Made by a program: the position numbers and the translations under genes. Of a stretch of 64,000 nt of DNA, positions 9,475 to 22,600 are shown piece after piece; the stretch's first letter is position 1; every line of letters starts with the position of its first letter. The notes beneath the pieces were generated by a model. That model saw nothing but the letters and a program-made list of their open reading frames with translations. It was not told the origin of the DNA and ran no database searches. The DNA is from Anoplolepis gracilipes. Taxonomy: Eukaryota > Arthropoda > Insecta > Hymenoptera > Formicidae. The stretch spans positions 8,867,001 to 8,931,000 of the forward strand of contig NC_132983.1 in assembly GCF_047496725.1 (NCBI RefSeq), in the 5' to 3' direction.

Positions 9475-10142
9475 CATCTATTGTAGACCCGGCCTTAAGG
9501 GTCGGCAGGGCTGTACAGAAAATTCCAGCGTCACTGTCACCAACATTGAGAAATTAATTCTTATTCAATGTATGGTGTATTGGTGTATGTCTGTATACGT
9601 ACATACAAACATCATTGCATTTCAAGAGAGACGAAGACTACATTATTGTCTTTCATTGTTTCTCCTTAGCAAGCGATGCTGCCAACTCAATTTCTTACAA
9701 TTAGCTGCACTTGCACTTTAAGTACAGATACAATATTCTATTCGATAATATTTTGCCTCGAAGAAGTTATATTTCTTTATAAAACTTTTTTTGCTACATT
9801 CCTTGCAAAGTTTATTAGCCCGCTAAAGAGCCGGATTTTGCATTTTGGCTTTTAAAAAATTTATAATAATTACAATCGGTGCACATAATCTATATACTTC
9901 ATTCATGATCAGTATACCTTATTCATGTCAACTTTATGAAATTTTATTTTAAGCCTTTTTTTCAAAAAATCGCTCTTTAGCGGGCTGCAAGTAATCCTCC
10001 TAAATAAGAATATCATTGTTAAATATGATTCTTTCTTAATTTATAGCCGAAATATCGTCAAAAAGAATTTGTAGTTCCAAAGTCTCCGCATGAGGTCTCC
10101 ACCGTGTCGCCTGTCGACCCTTAAGGGTCGGGCACAGACTTT
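9475..10142. other. Unassigned stretch, one MITE terminus at its left edge
   Basis: The first 25 bases (CTATTGTAGACCCGGCC) match the terminus of the MITE at 10273-10411. The rest is AT-rich with no supported gene. Confidence 0.5.
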
Positions 10143-10256
10143 TGCATAACGCATAACGCATAACGCATATACATAAGGAATTCAATTGGTTGAATTCCTT
10201 ATGCAAGTGCTTATAGATCAATCAATTTTCTTATGTATATGCATTATGCGTTATGC
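10143..10256. repeat. Double hairpin built from GCATAACG repeats
   Basis: Three GCATAACG units at 10143-10177 pair with 10230-10256. A second hairpin, ATAAGGAATTCAA/TTGAATTCCTTAT, nests inside at about 10172-10203. Probably a palindromic miniature element. Confidence 0.7.
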
Positions 10257-10272
10257 TGTGTGGTGGCCCTTA

Positions 10273-10411
10273 AGCCGGGTCTACAATAGATGTAGTAAGC
10301 CTTAAGCCATAAGAAATTAACCAATTACAATTGACTTTAGAGAAGAATAATAAATATGATTGGTTCATTTCTTACGACTTAAGGCTTACTACAGCTATTG
10401 TAGACCCGGCC
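10273..10411. mobile_element. Palindromic MITE with GCCGGGTCTACAATAG termini
   Basis: The termini are inverted copies of each other, and the similarity runs more than 40 bp inward through a GTAGTAAGCCTTAAG block. About 139 bp, noncoding. Confidence 0.85.
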
Positions 10412-10493
10412 TAAAGCGTCGTCTACAATAGCCGTAGAAAGTCGCAAGCAAATTGACCAATGACAGTCAAGCATTTTCGAAAATGCTTTATAC

Positions 10494-10814
10494 CGATATA
10501 ATCAACATTAAGGGCTATCGCACACAAAATACATAAGGCACGTTCGGGGAGACGCTATTAGCGCTAACAGTATCGTTCTATCTTTGTTCAACTTTTAATG
10601 AGTAACAAAGATAGAATGACACCGTTAGCGCTAATAGCGTCTCCCTGAACGCGCCCATAAGCTGCATGTGCATAGCATAAGATCGTATGACCAATAATTA
10701 TGTAAATCAATATGGCGACTTAATGGTCGATGCTCATTGGTCCATACGATCTTATGCTATGCACATGCAGCTTATGCATTTTGTGTGCGATAGCCCTTAA
10801 TGTTGATTATATCG
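10494..10814. mobile_element. Palindromic element interrupted by a second MITE
   Basis: The left arm CGATATAATCAACATTAAGG continues through CTATCGCACACAAAAT to 10536, then resumes at 10656 with GCTGCATGTGCATAGC and ACCAAT. The right arm mirrors this without a gap and ends at 10814. The only interruption is the insert at 10537-10655. Confidence 0.9.
10537..10655. mobile_element. Nested MITE (GGCGCGTTC termini) with 5-bp target duplication
   Basis: A 119-bp insert. The terminal inverted repeats GGCACGTTCGGGGAGACGC and its mirror differ at about two positions and continue into ATTAGCGCTAAC. CATAA flanks it on both sides (10532-10536 and 10656-10660). It lies in the left arm of the palindrome at 10494-10814. 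Confidence 0.9.
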
Positions 10815-11039
10815 CAGTCGCATGTTTCCTGCATAACCTCTTTTCTGCAGGGTAAAGTAGAAAATATATGTAAAAATATATACGTAAATCATTATTATGT
10901 ATAGATGAAAGTAACTATTTGTAGATCGGACTGTTTGCAAAAAAAAACCTTTACAGTGACAATATTATCCTAGACGAGCTTAGAGCTCATGTTTTACACT
11001 TACGACAACCTATTAGTACAATGGGCATTGTGTCAATGT

Positions 11040-11162
11040 GACAGAGTTATTTTAATTTCGAATTTTGACTGACCCTGATGTATGCTATCGTATTACAAAT
11101 TTGTTCTATTATTTTTGCGACATAGATTAAAATTATCAGGATAACAATAATTGATTACGAAG
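11040..11162 (+). other. Candidate 5' noncoding exon of the MTFR1-like gene
   Basis: A strong splice donor (GAAG then GTAAGT) lies at 11163 in otherwise anonymous sequence upstream of the first coding exon, whose acceptor is at 11734-11735. The upstream boundary is a guess. The remainder of 10815-11735 is AT-rich with nothing else supported. Confidence 0.35.
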
Positions 11163-11735
11163 GTAAGTTTATCCCGATTACTATCACAATAGTGAAATGC
11201 TAATCATTTTTGTTATATGATACTATAATCATATTAAAATTATTTATTAATATTTAATAATCGAATTTTATAATTTATATATTTATCATGTGTGCATTTT
11301 GTTTTAGGTTATAAATCTAACATGTACATATTGTTTTATATATCATATATATTAAATTTGCAATAAAATAGATTTAGGATAGAATAAAATATGTTTCTAG
11401 AAGATTTTATAACAATATACTGAATATAAATGTATATAAAACAGATTATACTATATTAGTATATTATTATTATATTTCATATTTTATTAATTGGCATCAT
11501 AAAGTTTATATATAATAAAACAAATTTGATTCACATATAGTAAATAAATATTTTTTACTTTTGTATTTACAAATCATAATGTTCATAGACTTTTATATTT
11601 ATATATATGACAAAATTTTACAAATTTTGGTATTCTAAACATTAATTATTCATTTGTTTTTAATCTTTCTTATTATTTAATATGTAAGACTACTATGACA
11701 CACATTTTATATGAAAGTTAAATTATTCTTCACAG

Positions 11736-11917
11736 ATGAGTGATATTATATATGGAAAAAGAAGAAGTATTGTAAGGAGAATAGGTTCCTTTTTGCCACT
11801 GAAGCCACCACCAAAAATATATGTCAGTGTAACACCATTACATTCGATGACAAGCTCAATGATTAACGAAGAAACTAGTAATGCTTATGTCAATACAAAT
11901 GGATATGGTTCTGTGAG
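11736..11917 (+). CDS. MTFR1: MTFR1-like coding exon 1
   Basis: Acceptor TTCTTCACAG ends at 11735, ATG is at 11736, and donor GTTAGT starts at 11918. 182 nt, ending two bases into a codon. Encodes the conserved S-I-V-R-R-I-G motif. Confidence 0.85.
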
Positions 11918-12068
11918 GTTAGTAATTTGCTTTGTAAAATTATTATTAAATCTGTATACTTACAAACATGCACATACATGTGTACATACAAAGACTATTT
12001 GGAAATCATTCTCTAGTAGACAAAATAAAACAAGGAACAGAAAGAATATTTTATTATACATAAAAGTT

Positions 12069-12102
<34 letters not shown>

Positions 12103-12374
12103 TATTTTTTTTTAAATTGTTTAAATTGAAGTACAAGCTTTTGTATGTGTTGGAATTTTTGGAGCAATACAATGGCAGTTTTACCTTTCTTACAGCAGGG
12201 ACTTTTTATCAAATGTTATTCTGTTTACATGTATAAAAATATGACTAGGAATGATTCAAAGAAAATGAGGAATTGACTGAGATTCCAGTATCGTGGTACT
12301 GTACTTTTTAATAAGAACATATAAAAGCTTATGCCTTACTATAGAAGTCTTAATTTGAATAAAAATTATGTCAA

Positions 12375-12415
<41 letters not shown>

Positions 12416-15400
12416 GTATAACAATTTCCTATTGTTTTATTTTGCAAGCCTATCAAAGATTTCTGAAGAGCCCTCATATTTATGTATATGTATAGAAAAT
12501 ATATACAAATATGCATAATATATACACATTATTATATAAATAAATATATGCGAAGATATACAGGATATTTCATATTGATAGTGTATTATCAGTATCACTA
12601 GTAGTTCTTGTGCGAAAATAAGCATCTTTTTTCTGTGGTAAAATTTCCAGAAATGTATCATTTTTTATATTATTTTTTAATAGTTGATACAGTATATTCA
12701 CTATTTATAAAATTTTAATAAGCCTGTTATAATTAAGACTAATATTTACACAGACATATATAAGGTGCTTTCCAACTAGCAACACAGACACACAGTGTGT
12801 CATTCTATCCTTTGCTCACTGAAGTTGAAAAAAGATAGAGTGATACATGTCATTTGTGTTGTTTGCTGAAAATTACCCATAAACATTAACATCTTTTTAA
12901 GAAAAAAAAGTTTATATATGTATATATATATGTATTTTTTTTTTTCATATTTTCTCTGATCATTGGGTATTGCTGTACATTTCTTTTTAATTTTTTACAC
13001 AAATAAAAGGTGCATTAAGTATGATGAATATATTAATATCTGGTTTTCTGACTGCTTGAGACATTTTTAAATTTTCTGTTAAGAAACATCAAATTTTTTA
13101 TAATTATTCACTCAAAGGGAACAGGACTTTTTGTTGGTCTCACATGGATTTTTATACTCAATGAGTGGGCAGCGAAAATATCTTGTGTAATTGTGTAAAA
13201 TTTTTAATATTTGAATTTTCAATCGATCAGTATAATGCATATTTCGAAGATTAATTTGTATCTATAGCTTTGTTTAAATCAAAAGATTTTGTTTGTAAAC
13301 AGTACATAAGAATTTTGTTTACAATTAGTTATATGCATCTTTTATTTATAAAATTATGTATAATTTTAAAAATTATTACCATAATTCTTGATATAAAATA
13401 AAATGTGAAAAGAGTGAAATGGAGTATCCACAAAACACTTTGACTAATGTTGTCTTACATTGTTTTAAATATACATATACATATTATATCTTTTTTTTTT
13501 TAACGACAGGAAAATGCATTACATATCCTCCGGGGAAATGGTAGGTCCCCGGGGATATGTGGGATACATCCCTATTTAACGGGCATACCCACTAAAAACC
13601 TGTTAAGTGGCTTCTCTGGCGATTGCAGGGGAGGCTCCCAGAACTAGCGGTTACAATACGTCGGGAGCATACATATTATATCTAACAACCACAGTATCTG
13701 TGAAGTTGGCACATTTTATTAATTTTTAAAAAATAATGGGAGTTCCAGTAGCACTTTTCATAGTTCTATAGTTCCTGATAAACATTAAAAAAAGTTCTGC
13801 ATTTTTAATATTAAAAATATCAAAAATAAAAAAATGACGTGCTAACTTCACGTTTCAGCACATCCTCCTCTAAAGTACAAGAAAACATTGAAAATCAAGA
13901 TGTTTATTACGAGTTCTCGTTAATTCTGTACCAATTCTATAATTATATATCATTTCAAGGCAAAATTCCAACAAATTATCAAAAAAATCAAAAATAAAGA
14001 ATGACACGCTAACTTCGCGAATTTAGCACGACACTCTCCTCTCTAAAGTACTAAAACGAATTAAAAATTCTTAGTAGGTGATATGAGTAGAACGACCAAC
14101 TAGCCAATAAATTATTTAATATTACGACGTTTCGACCATTTGGTTGTGGTCCTTTTCGAGTGAAACAAAGATGTATAACAATGTGTTGTACAAGTGGAAG
14201 TTAATTAAACATTTCGATTACTAGCGATTCGGATTTAATAATTTAAAATTTTAAAATTCTTATTTTTTATAAGAGTTCCCGATAGTTCTAATTGAGAGTC
14301 GTATATATATATATATATCATGTCAGATCGATATTCCACCAATTAACTTTTAAACAATTTTTGTTTTAATTGCGTATTACTACACTTAGTAAAAATTTGT
14401 CGTGCTGATGATTTTCGGCAATTCTAACGATAGTTCTCGATAGTTCTGCAAGAGTCTTATGCATTAAAATCAGTTTAAAACAGAGTCCTGATCATTATTT
14501 ATTTTTAAAGCAATTTTTAACAATTACGTCCAGCACGCCACTTAGTAAAAATGTGTCGTGCTGATGATTTTCGGCAGTTCTGACGATAGTTCTCGACAGT
14601 TCTGCAAGAGTTCTATGTATTAAAATCAGTTTTAAACAGAGTTCCGATCATTATTTTTAAAACAATTTTTAACCATTACGTCCAGCACGTCACTTATTGT
14701 TAGTAAAAATGTGTCGTGCTGATAATTTTCGGCAGTTCTGACGATAGTTCTCGACAGTTCTGCAAGAGTTCTATGCATTCTTTGTTAAAAATTGTTAAAA
14801 ATTGTTTAAAAATTAATTGGTGGAATATCGATTTGAAATTGTACATATATGTAAATCTCAATTAGAACTATCGGGAACTCTTGTAAAAAATGATAATTTT
14901 CAATTCGTTTTAGTACTTTAGCGAGAAGAGTGTCGTGCTAAATTCGCAAATCGATTAAAAAATAAATAATAACGGAAACTCTTTTTAAAAATAATTCTAA
15001 TGCATAGAACTCTTGCAGAACTGTCGAGATCTATCGTCAGAACTGCCGAAAATCATCACCACGACACATTTTGACTAAGTGGCGTGCTGGACGTAATTGT
15101 TAAAAATTGTTTTAAAAATAAATAATGATCGAAATTCTGTTTAAAATTGATTTTAATACATAGAACTCTTGCAGAACTGTCGAGAACTCGTCAGAACTGC
15201 CGAAAATCATCAGCACGACACATTTTTACTAAGTATCGTAATATGCAATTAAAACAAAAATTGTTTAAAACTTAATTGGTGGAGTATCGATCTGAAATGA
15301 TATATATATGCGACTCTCAATTAGAACTATCGGGAACTCTTGTAAAAAATGATAATTTTCAATTCGTTTTAGACTTTAGAGAGGAGAGTGTCGTGCTAAA

Positions 15401-18400
15401 TTCGCGAAGTTATCGTGTCATTCTTTATTTTTGATTTTTTTGGTAATTTGTTGGAATTTTGCCTTGAAATGATATATAATTATAGAATTGGTACAGAATT
15501 AACGAGAACTCTTAATAAATATCTTGATTTTCGATGTTTTCTTGTACTTTAGAGGAGGATGTGCCGTGCTGGAACGTGAAGTTAGCACGGTCATTTTTTA
15601 TTTTCAATATTTTTGATATTAAAAATGCGGAACTTTTTTTAATGTTTATCAGAAACTATAGAACTATGAAAAGTGCTACTAGAGCTCCCATTATTTTTAA
15701 AAAATTAATAAAATGTGCCAACTTCACAGACACACAATCACAGATTTATATGTATATACATATATATCAAGCGTTCGCGGTAACGGCGCGACGTCGTTTT
15801 CAAAAAGTATAAAAAAAGGATTCATAAAAGAAAGAAACAACATCGGACATCGTCGCGCCGTTACCGTAGATTATTCGGAATTTTTATGTGATATGAGTTT
15901 TGATTAAGATTTCTCAGAAACTAAAGTCGTAGTCAAAAATCTAACAGCATTTTTCTTATATAATGTCAACGCAAGCTTTCGACTGCGACCAATTTGAAAA
16001 TGATTGGTGCAGTCAATCCTGAAAACTCGAAATCTTATACCCAAAAAAGTACAATTTTTCTCATCAGTTTTAAGATTCAGATCAGTCACACGTACGTACG
16101 CACACACGCAGAGCGAGTTTGTCCATAAAGGTGCATTTGCAACAGTTATCTACGATTATTCATTTGATTAATTGTGAGTGTGCAAATAGATGTATTTTAA
16201 GAGCAAAATTATATATCATTGTTGATAAAAGCATAATAAATATAAATCAACAATAAATAACTAAATAATAAATAATTAAAAATAAATATAATAATTATAA
16301 TCCCTCTCTAAAGGAGGTATGTCTCGCTGTCTCGTTGTCGAGTGCATTATGCGACTTGCTTCATTTGTGTCGTCTGCAACTGTCAAATTGTCATGCAAAT
16401 TTTGATAGTGTGACAATTTATAATAAATATAATAAGTAAATAAATAAATAAAAATAAAATAATAAATAATAAATAAATATAATATAAAATAAATAAATAA
16501 TTATTTTTATTAAATATAATAAATATAAAAGTTAAAAAATAAATAATAATTAAATATAATTTACAAAAAGCAGTGAAATCTTCACAAAAAGTCTTTACAA
16601 AAGTAAAAAAATACGTCAAGTTAAAATCGATTATATCTAAAAAATAAATGAGATCAGTAGATAATACGTGTAAAAGGTATATCAATTTTTGCAAATTATC
16701 ATTTGATATAAAATGTATCGCAGTTTGAAACAGAATATGTTACAAAATTATTTGTATTAATATGGGAACATTATTATACACATATGTGTATGCGTATGTA
16801 TATATATTACACGCTTTGAGTATTTACCAGTCTCAAAATTAAAAAATTTCTATCCATTCATTTTTCAGTTATTATTCACTTCATTAGATAGATCTAGTCT
16901 TGAAAGAATTAAAACTAAAGTGATAAACAAAAACTTGACGTTCCCGGATCAAGGCATTAAAAACTGATGTATATTGAACTGTGTATATGTATTAGCAAAT
17001 TTAAGTATATGTAAATAGAATTAGCTTAAATTACCTGTATAATACAAATAAAATTAACTAAAAATATAATTTAGCTTTAGTAAAATGTAAAATGTAAACA
17101 ACTTATGATTCTAGAAAATTGTTTTAAGATATAATAAATTATCTTAAATTATTAGTATAACATAAATAAAGTTAATTAGAAAGCATTGCTGTAGCATAAA
17201 ACGTAAAAAATATAAAGATTGATTATGATTCTAAAAAATTATTTTAAGAATATATGCAAGTTCAAATAAAATATAAAGAAAGTATAAAAATATAAGGAAA
17301 GAATATCGTAAATTATTGGTACTATATATATATACAGGGTGGACCATTTTAATCCAGCCAGTCGAATATCTCGAAAACCAAGCCTGGGAAAGAAAAATGT
17401 TTCAGGCAAAAGTTGTATGGTTTCGAGGGGGCCATAAGATGGTACCATTGGTTTGACCTTGAAAAGTCATTTGAAGGTCATGTGAAGGTCACTTCAAGTT
17501 TTTTAAATGGAACACCCTACATATTTTTACATAATCTTGTAGCTCATCTCGAGAGCTTTCCAAAACACTTATGACAAAGTATTTTTCATTAAGTATTTTT
17601 TGAGTTATAAGGCTACAAAGTTGCAGTATTTTGACATAAAATACAAGATATCTCGTAAAATATTTATTTTTTAATTATCTTACTCTAATACTTTTATGCA
17701 TAGAATAACGAGACGAATCAATTGGCATAATTAAAACACATAATTATGTTAAAGTAAAAATCTGAATTTGCAACTAACAGTTACACATTTTTACTTTAAC
17801 ATAATTATGTGTTTTAATTATGCCAATTGATTCGTCTCGTTATTCTGTGCATAAAAGTATTAGAGTAAGATAATAAAAAAATGAATATTTTACGAGATAT
17901 CTTGTATTTTATGTCAAAATACTGCAACTTTGAAGCCTTATAACTCAAAAAATACTTAATGAAAAATACTTTGTCATAAGTGTTTTGGAAAGCTCTCGAA
18001 ATGAGCTATAAGAATATGTAAAAATATATAGGGTGTTCCACTTAAAAAACAAAGTGACCTTCACGTGACCTTCAAATGACTTTTCAAGGTCAAACCAATG
18101 GTACCATCTTATGGCCCCCTCGAAACCATACAACTTTTGTCTGAAACATTTTTCTCTCCCGGGCTTGGTTTTCGAGATATTCAGCTGGATGGATTAAAAT
18201 GGTTCACCCTGTATATATACAGGGTGTCTGGTAATAACCGCCTCACCGCTGATATACAGGTAGAACAGGTCAAACTGAGTAGAAAAGTCCTGTACCATTT
18301 TTCGATTTTCGAAATAATTATCGAGAAATTAATTAACAAAGATTGACAAATCTGGGCGAGTACAAGCGCGCGGCGAGAAGGCCCATCCTACTGCTACGCG

Positions 18401-19555
18401 GTTACTAGGCGCTCATTGAATGATAGGAGAAGCGGTCTACGACTAGAAATGGGTGTGTATGAGTAGTGCGCCTAGTAACCGCGTAGCGGTGGGACGGCCT
18501 TCTCGCCGCGCGCGCTTTACTCGCGCGGATTCGCCGATCTTTTTTAATTAATTTCTTGATAATTATTTCGAAAATCGAAAAATGGTAGAAGACTTTTCTA
18601 CTCAGTTTGACCTGCTCTACCTGTATATGAGTGGTGAGGTGGTTATTACCGGACAACCTGTATATATGTTTGTATATATGTTTGTATACAGGGTGGGCCA
18701 AATAACCTGTGACAGGCTATTTTTCCGAAACTATTGGAGATAGCGACTTGAATTTTTTTACGTTAAATGGCACATGGGGACTGATTACGTGACGCGTAGG
18801 AAAATTTTTTGGGAGGACTTTTAGGGGGACAGAAAAATGGTACCCCTTATTTTGTAAATGGAACACCGTATATAATTTTACATATTCTTGTAACTTATCT
18901 TGAGAGCTTTCCAAAACACTATAATAAAATGTTTTTTCATTAAGTACTTTTCGAGTTATAAGGCTTCAAAGTTGCAATATTTTGACATAAAATACAAGAT
19001 ATCTCGTAAAATATTCATTTTTCGATTATCTTACCCTAATACTTTTACGCACAGAATAATGAGACACATCAATTGCCGTAATTAAAACACATAATTATGT
19101 TAAAGTAAAAATGTGTAACAGCTAGTTGCAAATTCAGATTTTTTCTTAAAAATAACTATGTGTTTTCTTTATACCAATTAATTCGTCTCATTATTCTGTG
19201 CATAAAAGTATTAAGATAATTAAAAAATGAATATTTTACGAGATATCTTGTATTTTATCTCAAAATATTGCAACTTTGAAGCCTTATAACTCAAAAAAAA
19301 TTTAATGAAAAAACATTTTATTATAGTGTTTTGGAAAGCTCTCGAGATAAGCTACAAGAATATGCAAAAATATATAGGGTGTTCCATTTAAGAAATTCAG
19401 AATGACCTTCATGTGACTCTTCAAGGTTAAACTAATAGCATCATCGTCTCCCTAGAAACCATACAACTTTTGTCTGAAACATTTTTTCGAATTTTCATTA
19501 TTTTCCGAAATATTTGCCTGGGGAAATTAAATTGAAACACCCTGTATATACATAT

Positions 19556-19619
<64 letters not shown>

Positions 19620-22600
19620 GCCCAGGGATGGAAAGTTATTTTTAAAAAGTAACTAGTTACCGTTATTCGTTACTTATTATCAAAAGTAACTATTTGTTAC
19701 TTTTTTAATGTTAAAATAAGATCAAAAATTAAATAAAAGATATATTTTTGTAATATATTTTATTAAAAAAATTAATAATTAAAGTATTAAAATATCAATA
19801 AATTTTTTAATTTTTTTATTTTAAATTTGTTAAACCATAAATAATAAGGAAAAAATTTTTAAACATTCAAAGTATAAATAAAAAAATTTTGGTTTGCATA
19901 AAATTTGTAGTCAAATACACGATATATTTTTTGTTTTATAATTATGGTCCGTATTTAGAACGCGCTTACAAAGATGTTAGCGCGTTCTAAATACGATTCT
20001 ATATGAATATTTGTTGATAATTGAAGATTGAATATACGAAAATAGAAAATATAATATGTCATAAATAAGTTCCATATATATAGGGTGTCCCATAACTCAA
20101 TTAATACTTTAGGGGGTGAAAGAAGGTGGAATTTTGAGTAAAATGTTTCTTTCCCGATTTTGGCTCAGACCATTATTTACTGAATTAAAGTTGACTAATC
20201 AGACGGCCCGCGGCCGGAGTACTAGGAGCGTAGCATGTTATGGGATCCTTCGTGCTTACGGTACATCTTCTCCATTAAAATTTTATTTTAATTTTTCTTG
20301 TTGAATAATGAATAAATAAATAAATCGATAAATTGATAGATAAATAAATGAATAAATAAATAAAAAAGAATAAATATAGTTAGAAATGTATACAAATTTC
20401 TGATTGCTTTTTATTCTTATTAATTCTTATTATTTTGTTTATTTAATTATGTATTAATTTATTTATACATTTATTCAATTATTTAACCCATAAATTCTCA
20501 TGGCTAATCAAGCAGCGATGGGAATAACTACAGGATGTTCGCCATGAGTATTTAGAAAGATTACTGGTAAAAAAACATTATCATAATAAATAAATTGTTT
20601 AATAACCAATTTGTTTAAATAATTTCTTAAAAAATTGTCTTGACAGGTGTCATATACATATGATGAAAAAAATAACGTAAGTATTATATGTATAGTCCGT
20701 TTTTAATGCCTCGACGCGTAAGTTTTTGTTCGTCACTTTAATTTTAATTCTTTCAAGACTGAATCTATCTAGTGAAGTGAATAATTGAAAAATGAATGGA
20801 TAGCAATTTTTAATTTCGACACTGGTAAGTATTCAAAGCGTGTAATATATACAGGGTGTCCGGTAATAATCGCTCGACCTTTCATGGGCAGATAGAGCAG
20901 GTCAAACCGAATAGAAAAGTCTTTTACCATTTTGCGATTTGCGCAATAATTATTAAACTATTAATTAAAAACGCTCAGCAAACGATATTATACAGGGTGT
21001 CCCATAATTCGCGAATCACTCGTCAGATGCAGGTAGAGTAGGTTAAACTGAGTAAAAAAGTTATCTACTATTTTGCAATTTTCGCAATAGTTAATGAGAT
21101 ATTAATTATAAGAGATCAGCCAATTGGTGCGCGGCACGAAGCGGTGGGAGGAACGCTCTGCATTGACAACTTGAAGAGTCACACACATAGGGCGCGCTTC
21201 GTTTAATGCGTGTGATTTTTTTAACCTACTCTACCTGCACCTGACGGAAGGTTCGCGAATTATGGGACACCTTGTATATACAATACAAAGTATCCGGTAA
21301 TAATCGCCCCACCTTTCTAGCGCTGATAGAATAAGTCAAACTGAACATAATAGTCCTCTACCATTTTGCGATTTTCGCAATAATTATTAAAATATTAATT
21401 AAAAACGCTCTGCGTATGAGCGCGCATCGCATATAGCGCTCAGCATACGCTGAACGTTTTTAATTAATATTTTAATAATTATTGCGAAAATCGCAAAATG
21501 GTAGAGGACTTTTATGTTCAGTTTGACCTACTCTATCTGCCCATGAAAGGTCGGGCGATTATTACCGGACACTCTGTATGTATACACACGTATGTGCATA
21601 TGTGTATAATAATGTTCCTCTAAATACAAATAATTTTGTAACATTTTTTGTTTCGAATTGCTATAAATTTTATATCAAATAATACTTTACGAAAATTGAT
21701 ATACTTTTTATACTTGACGTATTATCTACTGACCTCATTTATTTTTTAGATATAATCGATTTTAACTTGATGTATTTTTTTCTTTTGTAAAGATTGAATA
21801 GTTTACGAAATATTTAACATTTTAATTTGATATAATTTTACATAAACTATGAAATATCTTTTAAAATATTCATTTTTTAATTATTTTATTTCATACACAG
21901 AATAATGAGAAGAATCAACTGATGTAAAAAAAATACAGTTGTTTATAGAAAAAAAATATGTAGCCGCTCGTTGCAATTCATACTTTTTCTCAAAAACAAT
22001 TGTGTTTTTTTACATTAATTAATTTCTCTCATTATTATGTAACATAAAAGTACTGAAAAAACTATTCATATTACTATAATTTTTGGTCATTTTATCTATC
22101 TTTAAGACTTTTTACTCAAAATGTTGCGAAGAATCGATTTATATAAAAAAAATTAGTATAGCTTATACTATTTTGATAATAAGAAAGTCTGTTTTGCAAA
22201 TTTTATTTATTTGCTAATTTTTTCTTTGTGCTTTAATTGATAATATTTATAATTTTGACAAAAAATGTTTGTTTGACAAGTATTTTTTAGAATTACATAT
22301 TTATAAATAATAAGCAAATAATATAGTTCCGTGAGAATCATTTTCCATTTTTCATTCAGGGACTGCAAACAAGACAGACATGGCGAGATCTGATCAAGAT
22401 TGTATAAGTGTGCGTACATGCGTACGTACGTCGTGCGTGTGTGTGTATGTTCATTACAATATTATCATATATGATATTATTATCATTCTGCAATTTAATG
22501 ATAGGCTTTCCAGTAGCAGACCAGATCTATTGGAGCCAATTAGTTTTGGATCGGAAGTAAGATTACTTGCGTTGGAACAAGAGTTGCAAGAACTTAGAGA

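Larger units (their letters stand above)
20693..21795. repeat. Right arm of the interrupted palindrome, carrying inserted elements
   Basis: Mirrors 16592-16968 from AAAACGGACTATA-like sequence at 20693 to AATCTTTACAAAAG at 21795. The match is broken only between about 20850 and 21578, where TACAGGG elements sit between two TA dinucleotides. Confidence 0.8.

Noticed and set aside
16383..16694. Minus-strand hydrophobic ORF that looks like a membrane protein
   Set aside because: It is AATAAATA low-complexity DNA; the Ile/Tyr/Phe richness is compositional.
18098..18701. ORFs in palindromes (e.g. 18098-18346 and 18405-18701)
   Set aside because: Similar frames recur wherever family A or B occurs (e.g. 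28948-29166, 17239-17448) and include the termini; they are MITE sequence without a domain.
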